Assembly: GCA_903926205.1 (NCBI GenBank)
Contig: CAIYID010000078.1
Coordinates: 1-64,000, forward strand
DNA: 64,000 nucleotides
Source: an uncultured Bdellovibrionales bacterium
Lineage (GTDB): Bacteria; Bdellovibrionota; Bdellovibrionia; Bdellovibrionales; Bdellovibrionaceae
Direction: 5' to 3'
Shown piece by piece: positions 61,655 through 64,000 of this stretch (within the stretch, counting starts at the first letter, position 1; each line of letters begins with the position of its first letter). Position numbers and translations under genes: made by a program. The notes below the pieces were generated by a model. That model was not told where the DNA came from. It worked only from the letters and a program-made list of their open reading frames with translations, and made no database searches.

Positions 61655-62212
61655 ATGAAAACAGCCGCAAATCGAAGATTTTTATTTTTATCGCTTTTAT
61701 CAACAGTGATAATTAATTGTTTTTCCGTATGGGCTCAAGCCGAGATTCATGATGAGATTGATATCCTGAATCCTGTGAATGATTGCCATTATAATGCTCA
61801 TACCGATCTTCGACTTATGCCAGAAGCTCAGGCAAAAATTGAAGCTATTAATGCCGATGTAACGCGTATTAGTTTCAATCTTCGTTTTGGGACTTGCGAA
61901 GATAGCAAGTTGAAGATTGATAAAATTCCAGATTCTATGTCTGCCGGAATTGAAAGACAGCCATTTAATTGGAAAGGTTTTGCTCGTAGGGCTGATGCTA
62001 TAGAGGCTTCTGATTCGTCACATTATGTTTTAAGTATTGATGTTTCGATTCCTGAAATTTTAAAAAAGGTTGATGAGTCAGAAACTAAATCTGTTTATGT
62101 GCTTGTACACTATGGGTTTAATTGGGATCTTGCTCGCAGGTATCTTAATGCTGCCTATGTTTTTTATAAAGACAAGGACAACAACCTTAAGGTCGTTCAG
62201 AATTTCCGATGA
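61655..62212 (+). CDS. Secreted protein, unknown function
   Basis: 185 residues. Signal peptide (FLFLSLLSTVIINCFSVWAQA, cleavage before EIH). The mature chain is beta-rich, with Cys at VNDCHYN and GTCEDSK and a closing YVLVHYGFNWDLARRYLNAAYVFYKDKDNN. No family is recognised. The ribosome binding site AAGGAG lies six bases before the ATG. It converges on glnS with a 27-base gap. Confidence 0.8.
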   Translation: MKTAANRRFLFLSLLSTVIINCFSVWAQAEIHDEIDILNPVNDCHYNAHTDLRLMPEAQAKIEAINADVTRISFNLRFGTCEDSKLKIDKIPDSMSAGIERQPFNWKGFARRADAIEASDSSHYVLSIDVSIPEILKKVDESETKSVYVLVHYGFNWDLARRYLNAAYVFYKDKDNNLKVVQNFR

Positions 62213-62239
62213 GGCACTGATAGAAGGTTTAAGTACAAT

Positions 62240-63961
62240 CTATTTTAGATCAACCACCATATTAAATACGTGGGCTCCGGGTTTGGAGTCCACATTATCC
62301 AAACAGAAATAGCCCACGCGTTCAAATTGATATCGGTGTTCTAGCGTGGCGCTCGCTAAACTTGATTCCAATTTAGCATTTTTAATCACTTCCAAAGAAT
62401 TCGGATTTAAATTCTGTTTGAAATCTTGTCCTTCAGGAACATTATCAGGGTCGGCCACTTTGAATAATCTTCCGTACAATCGAACTTCGGCATTCACACA
62501 AGTCTCTGCACTCACCCAGTGAATAATTCCTTTGATTTTTCTTCCATCCGCTGGGGGTTTTCCTCCCAAAGTGATGGGATCATAGGTGCAACGCAGTTCT
62601 GTGACTTGACCTGAGGTGTCCTTGATCACTTTTTCACATTTGATGACATAGGCGTTGCGCAAACGAACTTCGCCGCCAGGTTTCAAACGAAAAAAATCTG
62701 CGTCCGGAGTTTCCATAAAATCTGAAGCTTCAATATATAAAGTTTTAGTGAAATGAATGGCTCTTTTTCCAAGTTCTTCTTTTTTTGGATGCACACTGGG
62801 ATGAAGTTCTTCGCGGTGATTCTCGGGAAGATTTTCGATCACCACTTTGAGCGGACGAATAACTGCCATCGCTCGGTGAGCAGAATCATCAAGGTCTTCT
62901 CTCACACAGGCCTCTAAAATCTCGTAATCAATTAAACTTTCAGCTTTCGCAACACCAATTCGGTGAGCAAATTTTTTGATCGCAGAAGAAGTAATTCCTC
63001 TTCGACGGAGTCCTGAAATGGTCGGCAGACGGGGATCATTCCAACCGGACACAAAGTTTTCTTTCACAAGTTGCAGAAGCTTTCGTTTGCTCATCACGAG
63101 ATATGTCATATTGAGTCTGGCAAACTCGTATTGATGTGGATGCGCGGGAACTGTGCAATTTTCTATGGACCAATCATAAAAAGGACGATGATCCTGAAAT
63201 TCGAGAGTGCAAATGGAGTGCGTGATCTGCTCGATCGCGTCTGAAAGTGGATGTGCAAAATCGTACATAGGATAGATCACCCATTTATCACCAGTGCGAT
63301 GATGATGAGTCTTTCGAATCCGATACAAAAGAGGATCTCTCATATTCATATTTGGCGAGGCCATATCGATTTTTGCTCTTAAGGTGTGAGCTCCTTCGTA
63401 GAATTCACCAGCACGCATCCGAGCAAAAAGATCCAAATTCTCTTCGACACTGCGGTCACGATAAGGACTATTTTTTCCAGAATGAGTGAAATCGCCGCGA
63501 TATTCTCGAAGCTCTTCTTCATTGAGGCTACAAACATAGGCTTTTCCTTGGCGAATAAGATCTTGAGCCCAGCTGTAGATTTGTTCGAAATAATCACTGG
63601 CGTAGTAGAGGTGAGTTCCCCAATCAAAACCTAACCATTTGACGTCAGCTTTAATGGACTCAATGTACTCGATCTCTTCCACTTCTGGGTTAGTGTCATC
63701 AAAACGCAAATGACAACGACCCTTAAATTCCTCCGCCAAGCCGAAATTGAGGCAGATCGCCTTTGCGTGGCCGATATGTAAATAGCCATTAGGTTCAGGA
63801 GGGAATCTTGTGATCACTTGTCCACCATGCTTGCCAGTCGCAATATCTTTTTCAATGATCTGCTTGAGGAAGTTAGGAGCTTCCACTGGTGCAGACTTGC
63901 CGCCAGGTTTTATGTTTTTTGAAGAAGCCTCTGTTGAATGTGTGTTTTTCGAATGTGTCAT
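62240..63961 (-). CDS. glnS: Glutamine--tRNA ligase
   Basis: Class I aminoacyl-tRNA synthetase, 573 residues. RFPPEPNGYLHIGHAKAICLNFGLA holds the HIGH motif, RFDDTNPEVEE, EFQDHRPFYDW and VMSKRKLLQLV (KMSKS-type loop) follow, then the anticodon-binding beta-barrels with LFKVADPDNVPEGQDF. The ATG at 63961 begins MTHSKNTHS. An N-terminal polar extension of about 35 residues precedes the core. Presence of GlnRS means Gln-tRNA need not be made only by transamidation. Confidence 0.95.
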   Translation of the reverse strand: MTHSKNTHSTEASSKNIKPGGKSAPVEAPNFLKQIIEKDIATGKHGGQVITRFPPEPNGYLHIGHAKAICLNFGLAEEFKGRCHLRFDDTNPEVEEIEYIESIKADVKWLGFDWGTHLYYASDYFEQIYSWAQDLIRQGKAYVCSLNEEELREYRGDFTHSGKNSPYRDRSVEENLDLFARMRAGEFYEGAHTLRAKIDMASPNMNMRDPLLYRIRKTHHHRTGDKWVIYPMYDFAHPLSDAIEQITHSICTLEFQDHRPFYDWSIENCTVPAHPHQYEFARLNMTYLVMSKRKLLQLVKENFVSGWNDPRLPTISGLRRRGITSSAIKKFAHRIGVAKAESLIDYEILEACVREDLDDSAHRAMAVIRPLKVVIENLPENHREELHPSVHPKKEELGKRAIHFTKTLYIEASDFMETPDADFFRLKPGGEVRLRNAYVIKCEKVIKDTSGQVTELRCTYDPITLGGKPPADGRKIKGIIHWVSAETCVNAEVRLYGRLFKVADPDNVPEGQDFKQNLNPNSLEVIKNAKLESSLASATLEHRYQFERVGYFCLDNVDSKPGAHVFNMVVDLK

Positions 63962-64000
63962 AATCCAGCCGTTTCCCAATGTTTTACAGTGTGAAGTCGC

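Noticed and set aside
61456-61716. 86-codon basic open frame ahead of the secreted protein gene
   Set aside because: It overlaps the next gene in another phase, lacks a ribosome binding site, and its Arg/Lys richness looks like chance translation.

Overview
The window looks like chromosome from a Gram-negative, flagellate or chemotactic, aerobic bacterium of the Bdellovibrionota type. This is inferred from gene content: a type II secretion operon with gspN, alternative complex III (ACIII), system II cytochrome c maturation, a membrane pyrophosphatase, a DUF885 relic and many small secreted proteins of unknown function. The DNA is moderately AT-rich by eye. Species cannot be fixed from the sequence alone. 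I see no rRNA, tRNA, CRISPR array, intact insertion sequence or prophage.

Layout. 1-5700: a decayed minus-strand fragment, a chemoreceptor followed by a bacteriohemerythrin, a fused monoheme cytochrome/outer-membrane-barrel protein resembling the Cyc2 iron-oxidase family with a small periplasmic cytochrome c behind it, and a multiply frameshifted DUF885 pseudogene. 5.8-10.5 kb: FAD-dependent dehydrogenase, phosphatidylserine decarboxylase, QueD facing a cysteine-less QueD/PTPS paralogue, and a secreted protein with a BP74-like C-terminus. 10.7-16.1 kb: feoA-feoB behind Fur-like repeats, then a 1071-residue ABC1/UbiB-like atypical kinase whose ribosome binding site lies in a hairpin. 16.2-19.6 kb: sparse, AT-rich stretch of small secreted unknown proteins. 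19.6-24.4 kb: lgt-GNAT-FAD oxidase operon, a Y-family polymerase and a LysM protein. 24.5-32.9 kb: hppA, MFS transporter, degenerate HD-GYP protein, a protein ending in a CheY-binding-like peptide, queG, tRNA nucleotidyltransferase, a lipoprotein and ssb.

33.0-46.4 kb is one long minus-strand type II secretion operon, gspC-D-E-F-G-H-I-J-K-L-M-N, complete except for the prepilin peptidase. 46.5-49.1 kb: GNAT-like protein coupled to a PduO-type adenosyltransferase, and an N-formylglutamate amidohydrolase-like protein. 49.1-59.8 kb: plus-strand respiratory block, ccs1/resB-ccsA (haem delivery and ligation) followed by actA-B-C-D-E-F (ACIII, a quinol:cytochrome c oxidoreductase). No terminal oxidase follows; the next gene is icd. 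61.6-64.0 kb: an unknown secreted protein and glnS.

How genes work together: the Ccs proteins can mature the cytochromes of ActA/ActE and of the Cyc2-like pair; FeoAB supplies ferrous iron for haem and Fe-S clusters; Lgt lipidates the several lipobox proteins; the T2SS exports folded periplasmic proteins. The most unusual items are the Cyc2-like pair, the ABC1-like giant with a sequestered ribosome binding site, a two-copy structured dispersed repeat between convergent genes, and the protein with a CheZ/FliM-like C-terminal peptide.
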